A DNA stretch of 46,845 bases, from NCBI GenBank assembly GCA_001898415.1, contig MKTU01000023.1:8550-55394 (forward strand). The letters run 5' to 3'. How positions within the stretch are numbered: position 1 is the first letter of the stretch; each line of letters begins with the position of its first letter. Positions 15,978 through 24,074 of the stretch are shown piece after piece. The DNA comes from Rhodanobacter sp. 67-28 (GTDB lineage Bacteria; Pseudomonadota; Gammaproteobacteria; Xanthomonadales; Rhodanobacteraceae). A program made the position numbers and the translations under genes. The notes under the pieces were generated by a model, which made no database searches, was not told where the DNA came from, and saw nothing but the letters and a program-made list of their open reading frames with translations.

Positions 15978-17461
15978 GCTCGCTCGAACTTTACCCGCTG
16001 GACGAGAGGCTGCCACGCGGCGAACGCGTGATGTTCAACCTCTACATGATCACCGCCTTGCTGCTGTTCGTGCTGATGATGCTGCTCGGCCTGACCATGC
16101 GCATGACCCAGGCCGAGTGGACACCGGTCCTGGCCGGCATGTTCTACAAGATCATGACGATGCACGGGGCCGGCATGGTCGGCACCATGAGCCTGGCCAG
16201 CACCGCCGTCATGTGGTTCTTCCTGCGCAAATACGTGTCGTTGCACCTGTGGGCGTTCGTGAGCAACTACGTGCTGTTCATGCTGGGCGCGCTGTGCATC
16301 ATCTGGGCGGTGTTCATCGGCAACTTCGCCAGCGCATGGACCTTCCTCTACCCGCTGCCGGTGCACTCGATGGGCCTGTGGAGCAGCGGCGCAGCCGCCG
16401 CCTTCATGATCGGCTACCTGCTGATCGGCGTGGGCATGCTGCTGTTCTACCTTGACGCCGCCGCGGCGATCATTCGCCGCTACGGCAACCTGGGTCGCGG
16501 ACTGGGCCTGCAATGGCTGTTCGGCGGCACGATCGACCCGACCCATCCCAAGGCCGTCGTGGCCGGCACCATGGTGATCATCGCCAACTCGCTCGGCATC
16601 CTGGCCGGCGCGGTGGTGCTGGTGATGTGCCTGATCAACCTCTACGACCCCGAGATCACGCTCAACGCGCTGGTGGTGAAGAACCTGATCTACTGGTTCG
16701 GCCACATGATTATCAACGCCACGATCTACATGGGCGTGATCGCGGTCTACGAACTGCTGCCGCGCTACACCGGCAAACCCTACGGGATCTCGCGGCCGTT
16801 CCTGTGGTCGTGGGCGGTGAGCACGGTGTTCGTGATCATCGTGTTTCCGCACCACCTGCTGATGGATTACGCCGAGCCGCGCTGGATGCTGGTGATGGGC
16901 CAGATCATTTCCTACGCCGCCGGTTTCCCGGTGTTCCTGGTGACCGCGTACGGCGTGCTGACCAACATCCACCGCTCCGGGCTGCGCTGGAAGATGCCCT
17001 CGATGCTGGCCGTGTTGGCGCTGTTCGGCTGGGCCGCGGGCATCGTGCCGGCGATCATCGACGGCACCATCAGCGTCAACCGGGTGATGCACAACACGCA
17101 GTGGGTGCCGGGACACTTCCACTTCTACCTGCTGCTGGGCGTGTTGCCGATGATCCTCACCCTGCTCTACCACGTGGTCGGCAGCCGCCGGCGCGCGCCG
17201 GTCAACAGCGGCGCGGATCGCACCGGACTGTTCCTGTACGTCGTCGGCGGCATCAGCTTCTGCATGGCGTTCCTGTACGCCGGCCACGTCAGCGTGGCGC
17301 GGCGCTTCGCCGTGCACCTGCCGGAATGGGTGCCGACCGACCGCGTCGGCTCGGTCGCGGCGATGGTGTTGATCCTGGGCATGCTGGTGTTCGCGGTGCG
17401 CATCATCGTCGGCCTGCTCAAGGCACCGGCCGATGCCGATCCTTCGCACCCTGCTGGCTAG
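15974..17461 (+). CDS. Heme-copper superfamily subunit I (NorY-like; active-site Tyr replaced by Asn)
   Basis: 495-aa integral membrane catalytic subunit with about 12 TM helices. Ligands: low-spin heme His64 (MTMHGAGMVG) and His383, high-spin heme His381 (VPGHFHFYLL), CuB/FeB His244 (WFGHMIINAT), His293 and His294 (VFPHHLLMDYAEP). In O2 reductases of the A and B families, the first metal His begins HPxxY with a crosslinked Tyr; here the motif is HMIIN, with Asn248 at that place. Together with the operon order this points to a CuA-type NO reductase (sNOR class). Automatic pipelines would probably call it cytochrome c oxidase subunit I. Confidence 0.85.
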   Translation: MSSLELYPLDERLPRGERVMFNLYMITALLLFVLMMLLGLTMRMTQAEWTPVLAGMFYKIMTMHGAGMVGTMSLASTAVMWFFLRKYVSLHLWAFVSNYVLFMLGALCIIWAVFIGNFASAWTFLYPLPVHSMGLWSSGAAAAFMIGYLLIGVGMLLFYLDAAAAIIRRYGNLGRGLGLQWLFGGTIDPTHPKAVVAGTMVIIANSLGILAGAVVLVMCLINLYDPEITLNALVVKNLIYWFGHMIINATIYMGVIAVYELLPRYTGKPYGISRPFLWSWAVSTVFVIIVFPHHLLMDYAEPRWMLVMGQIISYAAGFPVFLVTAYGVLTNIHRSGLRWKMPSMLAVLALFGWAAGIVPAIIDGTISVNRVMHNTQWVPGHFHFYLLLGVLPMILTLLYHVVGSRRRAPVNSGADRTGLFLYVVGGISFCMAFLYAGHVSVARRFAVHLPEWVPTDRVGSVAAMVLILGMLVFAVRIIVGLLKAPADADPSHPAG

Positions 17462-18050
17462 CGGACTGCTGCTCGTGCTCGGTGGCGCCGCGCTGACGGT
17501 CGCCACCGACGGCTTCCAGGCGTTCACCAGCGAAACTGCGCGCCGCCTCGCGGTGCGGCGCGACCCGCCGCTGGTACCGGCGGTGCTGCTGGAAACCCAG
17601 TCCGGCGCGCGGCTCAACCTGGCCGACCTGCGCGGTCGCTGGGTACTGGTCGACTTCGTCTACACCCGCTGCCTGAGCTGGTGCCTGGCGCTGGGCGGAG
17701 AGTTTGCGCAACTGCAGGATCAACTGGATGCACCGCTGGCCGAAGACAAGCTGGTTCTGCTCAGCATCAGCTTCGATCCGGCGCACGACACCCCTGCGGA
17801 ACTGTCCGCCTACCAGGAGCGCTTTCGCAGCCGCGGCCACGGCTGGATCGCCGCCCGGCCGATGAGCGATGAAGGCTCGCGCCAGCTGCTGCGCACGTTC
17901 GGCGTCACCGTGGTGCCGGACGGGATGGGCGGCTACGTGCACAACGCCGCGATCCACGTGGTCGACCCGCAAGGGCGGCTGGTGCGAATACTCGACAGCG
18001 GCAACACGCAGACCGTGGCACAAACCGTGCGCGACGACATCGAACGATGA
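17433..18050 (+). CDS. SCO1/SenC-family copper chaperone
   Basis: 205-aa thioredoxin-fold protein anchored by an N-terminal helix (about 5-24). It delivers copper to the CuA or active site of the oxidase/reductase encoded upstream. The copper ligands are Cys80 and Cys84 (YTRCLSWCLAL, CxxxC) and His170 (GGYVHNAAIHVVD). SISFDPAHDTPAELSAY is the usual SCO strand-helix unit. The ATG lies inside the end of the subunit I gene (29-bp overlap), and its stop overlaps the next gene as ATGA, showing tight operon packing. Confidence 0.9.
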   Translation: MPILRTLLASGLLLVLGGAALTVATDGFQAFTSETARRLAVRRDPPLVPAVLLETQSGARLNLADLRGRWVLVDFVYTRCLSWCLALGGEFAQLQDQLDAPLAEDKLVLLSISFDPAHDTPAELSAYQERFRSRGHGWIAARPMSDEGSRQLLRTFGVTVVPDGMGGYVHNAAIHVVDPQGRLVRILDSGNTQTVAQTVRDDIER

Positions 18051-18622
18051 TCGCCCACTGGCCACGCCTGGCTCCGAGTACGGCCGCCGTGCTGTTCGCA
18101 GCCCTGCTGCTGCCACCGGCACGGGCGTGGCTGGAAGGCCGCATGAGCTTGCAGATGCTGGTGCAGATACCGCTGTTGATCGGCACCGGTTGCCTGCTGG
18201 GCGGCGCGTTGCCGCCGCGAATCGCCGCAGGCATCGCGCGCTGGAACCACCACGGCATCACCAGCCTGGTGCTGGCCACCCTGGCCGGCATGTTCTGGAT
18301 GCTGCCGCGCTCGCTCGATGCGGCGGTCAGCGAACCATGGATGGCGTTCGCGAAGTTCACCAGCGTACCCTTGCTGATCGGGCTGCCGCTGGGCCTGGGC
18401 TGGCCGCGCATGGGCTTCGTGGTGCGTGGCGTGTTCCTGCTCGAACTGATCGCCACGTTCTTCCGGCTGGGCTGGTTATACCTGGTTTCGCCGGTGCGCC
18501 TGTGCAACAACTACCTGCTCGACGACCAGCAGCGCTCGGGCATGGCCATGCTGGTGATCGGCGGCCTCGTGCTGGCCGGCGTGGCCATCAAGCTGGTGTG
18601 GGGGCGTTTCGACCGGCAGTGA
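18047..18622 (+). CDS. Membrane protein of the CuA/heme-copper operon (orf1-like)
   Basis: 191-aa membrane protein with about five hydrophobic segments (about 13-28, 36-56, 70-87, 105-137 and 167-184). No catalytic motif is visible. A fourth gene of this kind follows senC in norSY-senC-orf1 clusters, which suggests an assembly or partner role; this rests on position only. It starts in a 4-bp overlap with the SCO1 gene and is the last gene of the operon. Confidence 0.75.
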   Translation: MIAHWPRLAPSTAAVLFAALLLPPARAWLEGRMSLQMLVQIPLLIGTGCLLGGALPPRIAAGIARWNHHGITSLVLATLAGMFWMLPRSLDAAVSEPWMAFAKFTSVPLLIGLPLGLGWPRMGFVVRGVFLLELIATFFRLGWLYLVSPVRLCNNYLLDDQQRSGMAMLVIGGLVLAGVAIKLVWGRFDRQ

Positions 18623-18640
18623 GCAGGCACCGCGGCTCCA

Positions 18641-18817
18641 TCAGGCCCGCTGCGGCGCACGCAACCGGCGCAGCGAGTGACGGTTTATCGCGATCTCGCG
18701 CCCGTCATCGGCCGGCGCCCCCAGCGCCGCCTCCTGCTGTTTCTCGACCAGCGCGATGCGCAGGCCGCTGCCTTGCAGCGAGCGGGCAAAGCACAGGCCG
18801 GCTGATCCGCACGCCAT
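18641..18817 (-). pseudogene. Remnant of a UbiH/Coq6-family FAD monooxygenase gene
   Basis: About 58 codons that match the N-terminal part of UbiH-type ubiquinone hydroxylases: GSAGLCFARSLQGSGLRIAL then VEKQQEAALGAP and DDGREIAINRHSLRRLR. The first beta strand and GxGxxG start are missing or altered (only CGSAG remains), and a stop cuts it after RAPQRA, when the intact family has about 400 residues. It overlaps the end of the HMA-like gene. It is probably a decayed gene truncated at both ends. Confidence 0.6.
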
Positions 18818-18822
18818 CGACG

Positions 18823-19062
18823 TCAGCCGCCGCAACCGCCGCAGCAGATCGACGGCAGTTGCACTACCTGTGCCGGCGTCACCGCCCAGCCGAGCTGGCG
18901 CAACACTTCGATCAGGTCCGTCGCGGACGCCGCCGCGGACACGCGCATCACCAGGCCGCTCATGTCCAGGTCGACCACGGCGGTCGGGTCGACGTTGAAC
19001 AAGGCGTCCTGCACCACCACCGGCTCGGGCGACCCGCCGGTCAGCGCAATGTGGAATTCCAT
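18823..19062 (-). CDS. Small HMA-like protein with Cys-rich CCGGCGG tail
   Basis: 79-aa protein. The body looks like a beta-alpha-beta-beta-alpha ferredoxin-like fold of heavy-metal-associated proteins (MEFHIALTGGSPEPVVV, MSGLVMRVSAAASATDLIEV, LRQLGWAVTPAQVVQLP), but it lacks the usual MxCxxC. Instead three cysteines lie in the C-terminal tail ICCGGCGG, a possible metal site. AGG lies about 7 bases before the ATG. An FNR-type box lies 74 bp upstream. Function unknown; metal binding or delivery to the adjacent respiratory enzyme is a guess. Confidence 0.65.
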   Translation of the reverse strand: MEFHIALTGGSPEPVVVQDALFNVDPTAVVDLDMSGLVMRVSAAASATDLIEVLRQLGWAVTPAQVVQLPSICCGGCGG

Positions 19063-19438
19063 GGGATACCTCGCTTCACCGGCATGTGTGCGGTGCTGTC
19101 GGGACCGATGCTGGCCCGCACTGCGCGGTGACGCCTTGACTCCAGTCAAGTCCCGTCACGGCGAACGATCCGCGCCACGTCCCGCGCGCGACGCCGGTCT
19201 GCAGCAAATTGCCGCAGGCCTCGGCGCGACAGGCTCGGCGGCGACGCGGGAGCTTCGGGTTCGACGCGCCCCATGCCGGGTATCGGTCGCCCGGGATCAC
19301 GCACAGCGCCTCCCCGAAACCAGACCGACGTGGCTGGATAGACAGCATCCATGCCGGGCTGATCAGATCAGGGTTTCCGTACTCGCCGCTTCCCCTTTTG
19401 GGGCCTGGCTCCGGATTCCCTGCCCGTTGCCCTCGTCC
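19063..19438. other. 376-bp intergenic region upstream of the HMA-like gene
   Basis: Contains the FNR-type box (19136-19149) and a 13-bp palindrome ctgatc-a-gatcag (19359-19371). The rest shows only short open frames without start signals or known motifs. Confidence 0.5.
19136..19149. promoter_or_regulatory. FNR/Anr/Dnr-type binding site
   Basis: TTGAC-TCCA-GTCAA is a perfect 5-bp inverted repeat with 4-bp spacer, matching the FNR-family pattern TTGAY-N4-RTCAA. It lies 74 bp before the HMA-like gene, at a distance suitable for class II activation with a leader of about 30 bases. Flanking C and G extend the symmetry to 7 bp each side. Confidence 0.5.
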
Positions 19439-21133
19439 TCATTGCTTCTTGCGCGAATCCAGCACGCCCTGCAGCAGGCTGTTCAGGGCATCCTGCTTGC
19501 CGGATTTGCTCGCCGGCCGGGTCTCGGCTGCCGGGCTGTTGCGGCTGGCGTCACCGCCCAGCAAGCCGGCGACGGCCGAAGGATCGAGCTTGAAGCTGGG
19601 CGCGCTCGCGGTGCCGCCGACGTGCACGCCGACGCCATGTTCGGACGCGCTGCCGAGCACGCCGCCGAGCAGGCGCCCGGCCTTCGAATTGCGCAGCAGG
19701 CCGGCGGATGCCTGGTCACCGCCGGCCATCGCCTGATCGAGCTTGACCAGCATGTTGAAATCGAGCCGGCCGTCGGCAGCCATGCCGCCCTTGCCGGTGA
19801 AGCTGCCCAGCTCGGCGATCTCTGCGCTGGCCGGCTCGGCGTGGATGCCGGAGGGTGCGATCTTAAGCGTCGCGGCGGCGTGCCGGATCACCGTGTCCCG
19901 CGGTGCCTTGATGCCCGCCAGCGACAGCACCCCGCCGAGTTTCGAGCCCAGGCTGTAGCCGGCCAGGCGCGAGTCGTCGAGGGTTACCGGGCCGCTGATC
20001 ACCAGCGCGTCGAGCGGGCCGCGCGCGCGCAGGTCCACGCCCACGCTGCCGCCGCTGAGGCGCGAGTCTTTCGGCAGCACCACGCCGAACACGGGCAGCA
20101 GCGGTTGCAGGTCGTCGACCGGCAACGCCTTGCCGCGCAGGTGAAGATCCAGCCCGATCACCTTGCCACGGTTGTCGAAGCTGCCGTCGACGGCGAGCTT
20201 CGCGCCGCCGCTGCCCAGCGTGCCTTGTTCGATGCGGCCGGTGCCGTCGAGCAATCGGTAGCTGGCCTGGTAGTCGATGCGCAGCGGCTGCGGCGACGGC
20301 GAACCGGACGCCACCAGCTTGAGCCGGCGCGCGTCGATGCCGCCCTTCGACGTCAGTACGCCCTTCGCCGAGCTGATCCGCGAGTCGATATCAAGCACGC
20401 CGCCGACGCCGTCGGCGCTGCTCATCAGGCCGGCGCCGACCAGGTCCAGCCCCTGCATCACCAGATGCGCCTCGACCGGCGTCAGCAGTGCGTCCTTCGC
20501 GTCCCATGGGCCGAGCGTGCCATCCAGTTTCAGGCTGCCGCCGCCGGCGATGTCGGCGCCCATCGAAAACGGAAACGCCGCACCGAGGCCCACATGGTCG
20601 GCGCGCAAATCCACTTTCCGATAGCTGCGCGCATCGCCGGCCGCGCGCTGCAGGTCGATGCGACCATCCGCGATCCGCAACCGGTCGACACTGAACGCGG
20701 GCGGTGGAGCGGACGAGGCAATGGCGGCGGGGGTCGCTGCCGTGCCGGCACCGAAGCGGGAGAAGTTCCACTGGCCGGCACGATTCTGCAGCAGGCGCAC
20801 CACCGGCTGGTCCAGCGTCAGCGAGGTGATCTGCACCTGCCTGTGCAGCAGCAACGGCCACAGCTTCACGCCAAGCTGCAACGATTTCGCGCTGACGAAC
20901 GGCTTGTCGCCGAACGCCGGATCATCGCCGATGCGGATCTCGTCGGCATCCAGCGAGCCGGACCAGATCGAAACGTGCAACTGGCCCAGCGTCACCTCGC
21001 GGCCGAGCGCCTGCCCCAGGCTGGCCTGAATCTGCGGACGGAAGTGGTTGGCGTCGACCAGCAGCAAGGCGCCGCCCGCCACGATCAACACCAGCAGCAC
21101 CAGGCCGAGCAAACCGAGCAGCAGGCGTTTCAT
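19439..21133 (-). CDS. AsmA-family protein
   Basis: 564-aa inner-membrane-anchored periplasmic protein. A single TM helix (about 3-26, LLLGLLGLVLLVLIVAGGAL) is followed by the AsmA N-terminal motif DANHFRPQIQASLGQALGRE and then long repeated beta structure. Members are bridge-like proteins implicated in phospholipid transport to the outer membrane. It is at the short end of the AsmA/TamB range. The C-terminus is polar (SKSGKQDALNSLLQ..). The ATG at 21133 has AGGTGA upstream. Neighbours are unrelated, so it is probably a one-gene unit. Confidence 0.85.
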   Translation of the reverse strand: MKRLLLGLLGLVLLVLIVAGGALLLVDANHFRPQIQASLGQALGREVTLGQLHVSIWSGSLDADEIRIGDDPAFGDKPFVSAKSLQLGVKLWPLLLHRQVQITSLTLDQPVVRLLQNRAGQWNFSRFGAGTAATPAAIASSAPPPAFSVDRLRIADGRIDLQRAAGDARSYRKVDLRADHVGLGAAFPFSMGADIAGGGSLKLDGTLGPWDAKDALLTPVEAHLVMQGLDLVGAGLMSSADGVGGVLDIDSRISSAKGVLTSKGGIDARRLKLVASGSPSPQPLRIDYQASYRLLDGTGRIEQGTLGSGGAKLAVDGSFDNRGKVIGLDLHLRGKALPVDDLQPLLPVFGVVLPKDSRLSGGSVGVDLRARGPLDALVISGPVTLDDSRLAGYSLGSKLGGVLSLAGIKAPRDTVIRHAAATLKIAPSGIHAEPASAEIAELGSFTGKGGMAADGRLDFNMLVKLDQAMAGGDQASAGLLRNSKAGRLLGGVLGSASEHGVGVHVGGTASAPSFKLDPSAVAGLLGGDASRNSPAAETRPASKSGKQDALNSLLQGVLDSRKKQ

Positions 21134-21252
21134 GACCGTCACCTCGCGCAATTCCGTCGTGTGCCGATACTAGGAGCGTCGAGCTTCACCTGTCGATTCC
21201 GCGCGCCTTCGTTCGTCGCCTTCGCGTACCCTCCCCTATCAGGTGTCCCACG

Positions 21253-21912
21253 ATGACCCTCAAGCTCTACGCCCACCCCTTCTCCTCCTACTGCCAGAAG
21301 GTGCTGATCGCGCTGTACGAGAACGACATCGCGTTCGAATGGCGCGTACTCACGCCGGACGACGCGGCCACCGACGCCGAGTTCACCGCGCTGTGGCCGA
21401 TCCGGCGCATGCCCCTGCTGCGCGACGGCGAACGCACGGTGATCGAATCGAGCATCATCATCGAGTACCTCGACCGGCATTACCCCGGCGCCGCACCGCT
21501 GATTCCCTTCGACGTCGACACCGCACTGGAGGCGCGCGCGATGGACCGCTGCTTCGACCTCTACGTGCAAACCCCCGTGCAGAAGATCGTGTTCGACAGC
21601 CTGCGCCCCGCCGCCGACCGCGACCCCAGCGGCGTGAACGAGGCACGCGCGAGGCTGGATACCGCCTACGCCTGGCTGGACCGGAAACTCGCCGGCCGCC
21701 ACTGGGCCACCGGCGGCGATTTCAGCCTCGCCGACTGTTCTGCCGCGCCCGCGCTGTTCTACGCCGACTGGACCCATCCCATTCCGGCGGACTTCGCCAA
21801 CGTGCTGGCCTATCGGCAACGCCTGCTCGCGCGCCCTTCGTTCGCCCGGGCGGTGGACGAGGCGCGGCCATACCGCTCGTACTTTCCGCTCGGCGCACCC
21901 GACCGCGACTGA
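21253..21912 (+). CDS. Glutathione S-transferase family protein
   Basis: 219-aa cytosolic GST. The N-terminal thioredoxin-fold domain (about 1-80) has LYAHPFSSYCQKVLIALYE at the active site, the cis-Pro in IRRMPLLRDGE and the glutathione-binding ESSIIIEYLD. The C-terminal all-helical domain (about 90-210) includes the N-capping motif FSLADCSAAPALF. It probably conjugates glutathione to electrophiles; substrate unknown. It is transcribed divergently from the AsmA gene and convergently with cycA. Confidence 0.9.
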   Translation: MTLKLYAHPFSSYCQKVLIALYENDIAFEWRVLTPDDAATDAEFTALWPIRRMPLLRDGERTVIESSIIIEYLDRHYPGAAPLIPFDVDTALEARAMDRCFDLYVQTPVQKIVFDSLRPAADRDPSGVNEARARLDTAYAWLDRKLAGRHWATGGDFSLADCSAAPALFYADWTHPIPADFANVLAYRQRLLARPSFARAVDEARPYRSYFPLGAPDRD

Positions 21913-21960
21913 GAGCCGCATCCCGCCGGATTGCCCGCAGCGGGACAACAGACATTCGGC

Positions 21961-23340
21961 TCATGCGCGGCGCGCCCGGCGCCCCTTCCACGCGTAACCG
22001 ATCCCCAGCAGCACGAACCACACCGGACTCGCAATCAGCGCCTCGCGCGTATCCGGCTGCAGGCTCAGCAGTACCAGCACGAACACGAAGAACGCCAGGC
22101 ACACCCAGCACATGAACACGCCGCCGGGCATCTTGTAGATCGACGCCTCGTGCAATTGCGGGCGCTTGCGCCGATAGGCCATGTAGGCAAACAGGATCAG
22201 CGACCACACGAACATGAACAGCACCGCCGACACCGTGGTGACCAGGGTGAAGGCGGTGACGAGGTCCGGAATCAGGTAGATCAGCGCCGCACCCAGCAGC
22301 AGGCAGAAGCAGGAGAACAACAGGCCCAGCGACGGCACCGCAGCGCGCGACAGCCGACCGAACGTCTTCGGCGCATGCTTTTCTTCGGCCAGGCCGTACA
22401 GCATGCGGCTGGTGGAGAAGATGCCGCTGTTGGCCGACGAGGTGGCCGAGGTCAGCACCACGAAATTGATCAGGCTGGCCGCGGCCGGGATGCCGGCCAG
22501 CACGAACAACTCCACGAACGGGCTCTTGCTCGGCTCCACCAGGCGCCACGGCGTGACCATCATGATCGCGACCAGCGCCAGCACGTAGAAGATGATGATG
22601 CGGATCGGGATCGAGTTGATCGCCTTGGGCAGGTTGCGCTGCGGGTTGGCGGTTTCCGCGGCGGTGGTGCCGACCAGCTCGATGCCGACGAAGGCGAACA
22701 CCGCAATCTGGAAACCGGCGAAGAAACCGCTCATCCCCTTCGGAAAGAAGCCGTCGTCGTTCCACAGGTTGGCCACCGAGGCCTGGTGCCCGGTGGGCGA
22801 GGTGAAGCCCCAGGCGACCAGCGCAAAGCCGGTGACGATCAGCGCGCAGATCGCCACGATCTTGATCAGCGCGAACCAGAACTCCATCTCGCCGAACAGT
22901 TTCACCGTGACCAGGTTGAGGCTGAGCAGCAGCAGCACGCACAGCACGGCCGGAATCCACGGCGCCAGCCCCGGGAACCAGAACTGCGTGTACGCCGCGA
23001 TGGCGATGACGTCGGCGATCGCGGTGATGATCCAGCAGAACCAGTAGGTCCAGCCGCAGAAGAAGCCGGCCCACGGCCCGAGCAGGTCGGTGGAGAAATC
23101 GATGAACGACTTGTACTCGAGGTTCGACAGCAGCAGCTCGCCCATCGCCCGCATCACGAAGAACAGCATCACGCCGATGATCAGGTAGACCAGCAGGATC
23201 GACGGCCCGGCCAGGCTGATCGTCTTGCCCGAACCCATGAACAGGCCGGTACCGATCGCGCCGCCGATGGCGATCAGTTGCAGATGTCGGTTGGAAAGGC
23301 TGCGGCGCAGATGGTCGGGTTGTCCCGGCAATGCGGTCAT
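21961..23340 (-). CDS. cycA: D-serine/D-alanine/glycine transporter CycA
   Basis: 459-aa APC-superfamily proton symporter with 12 TM helices, closely similar to E. coli CycA by memory: LIAIGGAIGTGLFMGSGKTI near the start, MRAMGELLLSNLEYKSF, WAGFFCGWTYWFCWI, VGIELVGTTAAETANP and ATSSANSGIFSTSRMLYGLA. It imports glycine, D-alanine and D-serine. The ATG at 23340 places the family start MTALPGQPDHLRRSLSNRH correctly. No RBS of strength is visible. Confidence 0.93.
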   Translation of the reverse strand: MTALPGQPDHLRRSLSNRHLQLIAIGGAIGTGLFMGSGKTISLAGPSILLVYLIIGVMLFFVMRAMGELLLSNLEYKSFIDFSTDLLGPWAGFFCGWTYWFCWIITAIADVIAIAAYTQFWFPGLAPWIPAVLCVLLLLSLNLVTVKLFGEMEFWFALIKIVAICALIVTGFALVAWGFTSPTGHQASVANLWNDDGFFPKGMSGFFAGFQIAVFAFVGIELVGTTAAETANPQRNLPKAINSIPIRIIIFYVLALVAIMMVTPWRLVEPSKSPFVELFVLAGIPAAASLINFVVLTSATSSANSGIFSTSRMLYGLAEEKHAPKTFGRLSRAAVPSLGLLFSCFCLLLGAALIYLIPDLVTAFTLVTTVSAVLFMFVWSLILFAYMAYRRKRPQLHEASIYKMPGGVFMCWVCLAFFVFVLVLLSLQPDTREALIASPVWFVLLGIGYAWKGRRARRA

Positions 23341-23407
23341 GCGTCGAGCCTTTGCAATGAGGAAAGCGACAACATACAGAAAACCGGGCCCCGCGTGCAC
23401 TCCCGCG

Positions 23408-24019
23408 CTACGCGCCCGCAGGCGCCGCCCGCGCGCAGTCCAGCGGCCAGCAGCCGAGCCGGATATGCCGCGTCCTGCCCAGCAGGCTGTGCACCAGCAC
23501 GAATTCGTCGACGCGCCAGCCGATCGGCGCCACCGGCTCGGCGGCCACCTTGCGCGCGTCATATGCCAGGGTGACATGCGGCTCGAAACCGGCCCCGACC
23601 GGCACCACGCCCGCCTCGCGCAACAGCGCGGCAAGTTGCGCCTGGAAGGCGCGCAACGGCGCATTGCCGCCATCGGCGCGCAGCACGAACGGCAGCTTGT
23701 CGCGCCGGCCGTCGAAACTGGCCACGCGGTCGAACACCACTTCGAAAGGCGCTTCCCGCACCCGCGCTGCCGCCTTCATCGTGGCCTGCGCCACATCCGG
23801 TGGCAGCCCGGCCCAGTCGCCCAGATGCAGCAGGGTGATGTGGAAACGCTCCGGCAGCAGCGGCCTGCCGCGCAACCCGTGGCGGGTGCATTGTTCGGCC
23901 GCAAGCGCGCTCAACCGCGCCACGGTTGCCTGATCGGGGAACACCGCAAGGAACAGCCGGTCGGTCGCCGCCGCGGGTGCAAAGCCGGGAAATGAAGTCT
24001 GTGCCGCCACGCCCGTCAC
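23408..24019 (-). CDS. thpR: RNA 2',3'-cyclic phosphodiesterase ThpR
   Basis: 203-aa cytosolic member of the 2'-5' RNA ligase family, opening 2',3'-cyclic phosphates on RNA ends. Both catalytic HxTx motifs are intact: FHITLLHLG (His60) and PHVTLAYD (His148). RLFLAVFPDQATV at the start and WRVDEFVLVHSLLG at the end are typical. The N-terminus is about 15 residues longer than needed, so an internal start is possible. It is the canonical paralogue of the altered protein at 11024-11674. Confidence 0.9.
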   Translation of the reverse strand: MTGVAAQTSFPGFAPAAATDRLFLAVFPDQATVARLSALAAEQCTRHGLRGRPLLPERFHITLLHLGDWAGLPPDVAQATMKAAARVREAPFEVVFDRVASFDGRRDKLPFVLRADGGNAPLRAFQAQLAALLREAGVVPVGAGFEPHVTLAYDARKVAAEPVAPIGWRVDEFVLVHSLLGRTRHIRLGCWPLDCARAAPAGA

Positions 24020-24074
24020 CCTCTGTGGTCATTGCCGGTGCGCGGCACCGGCGAGTTCAGTCCCTGCCCGCGCA

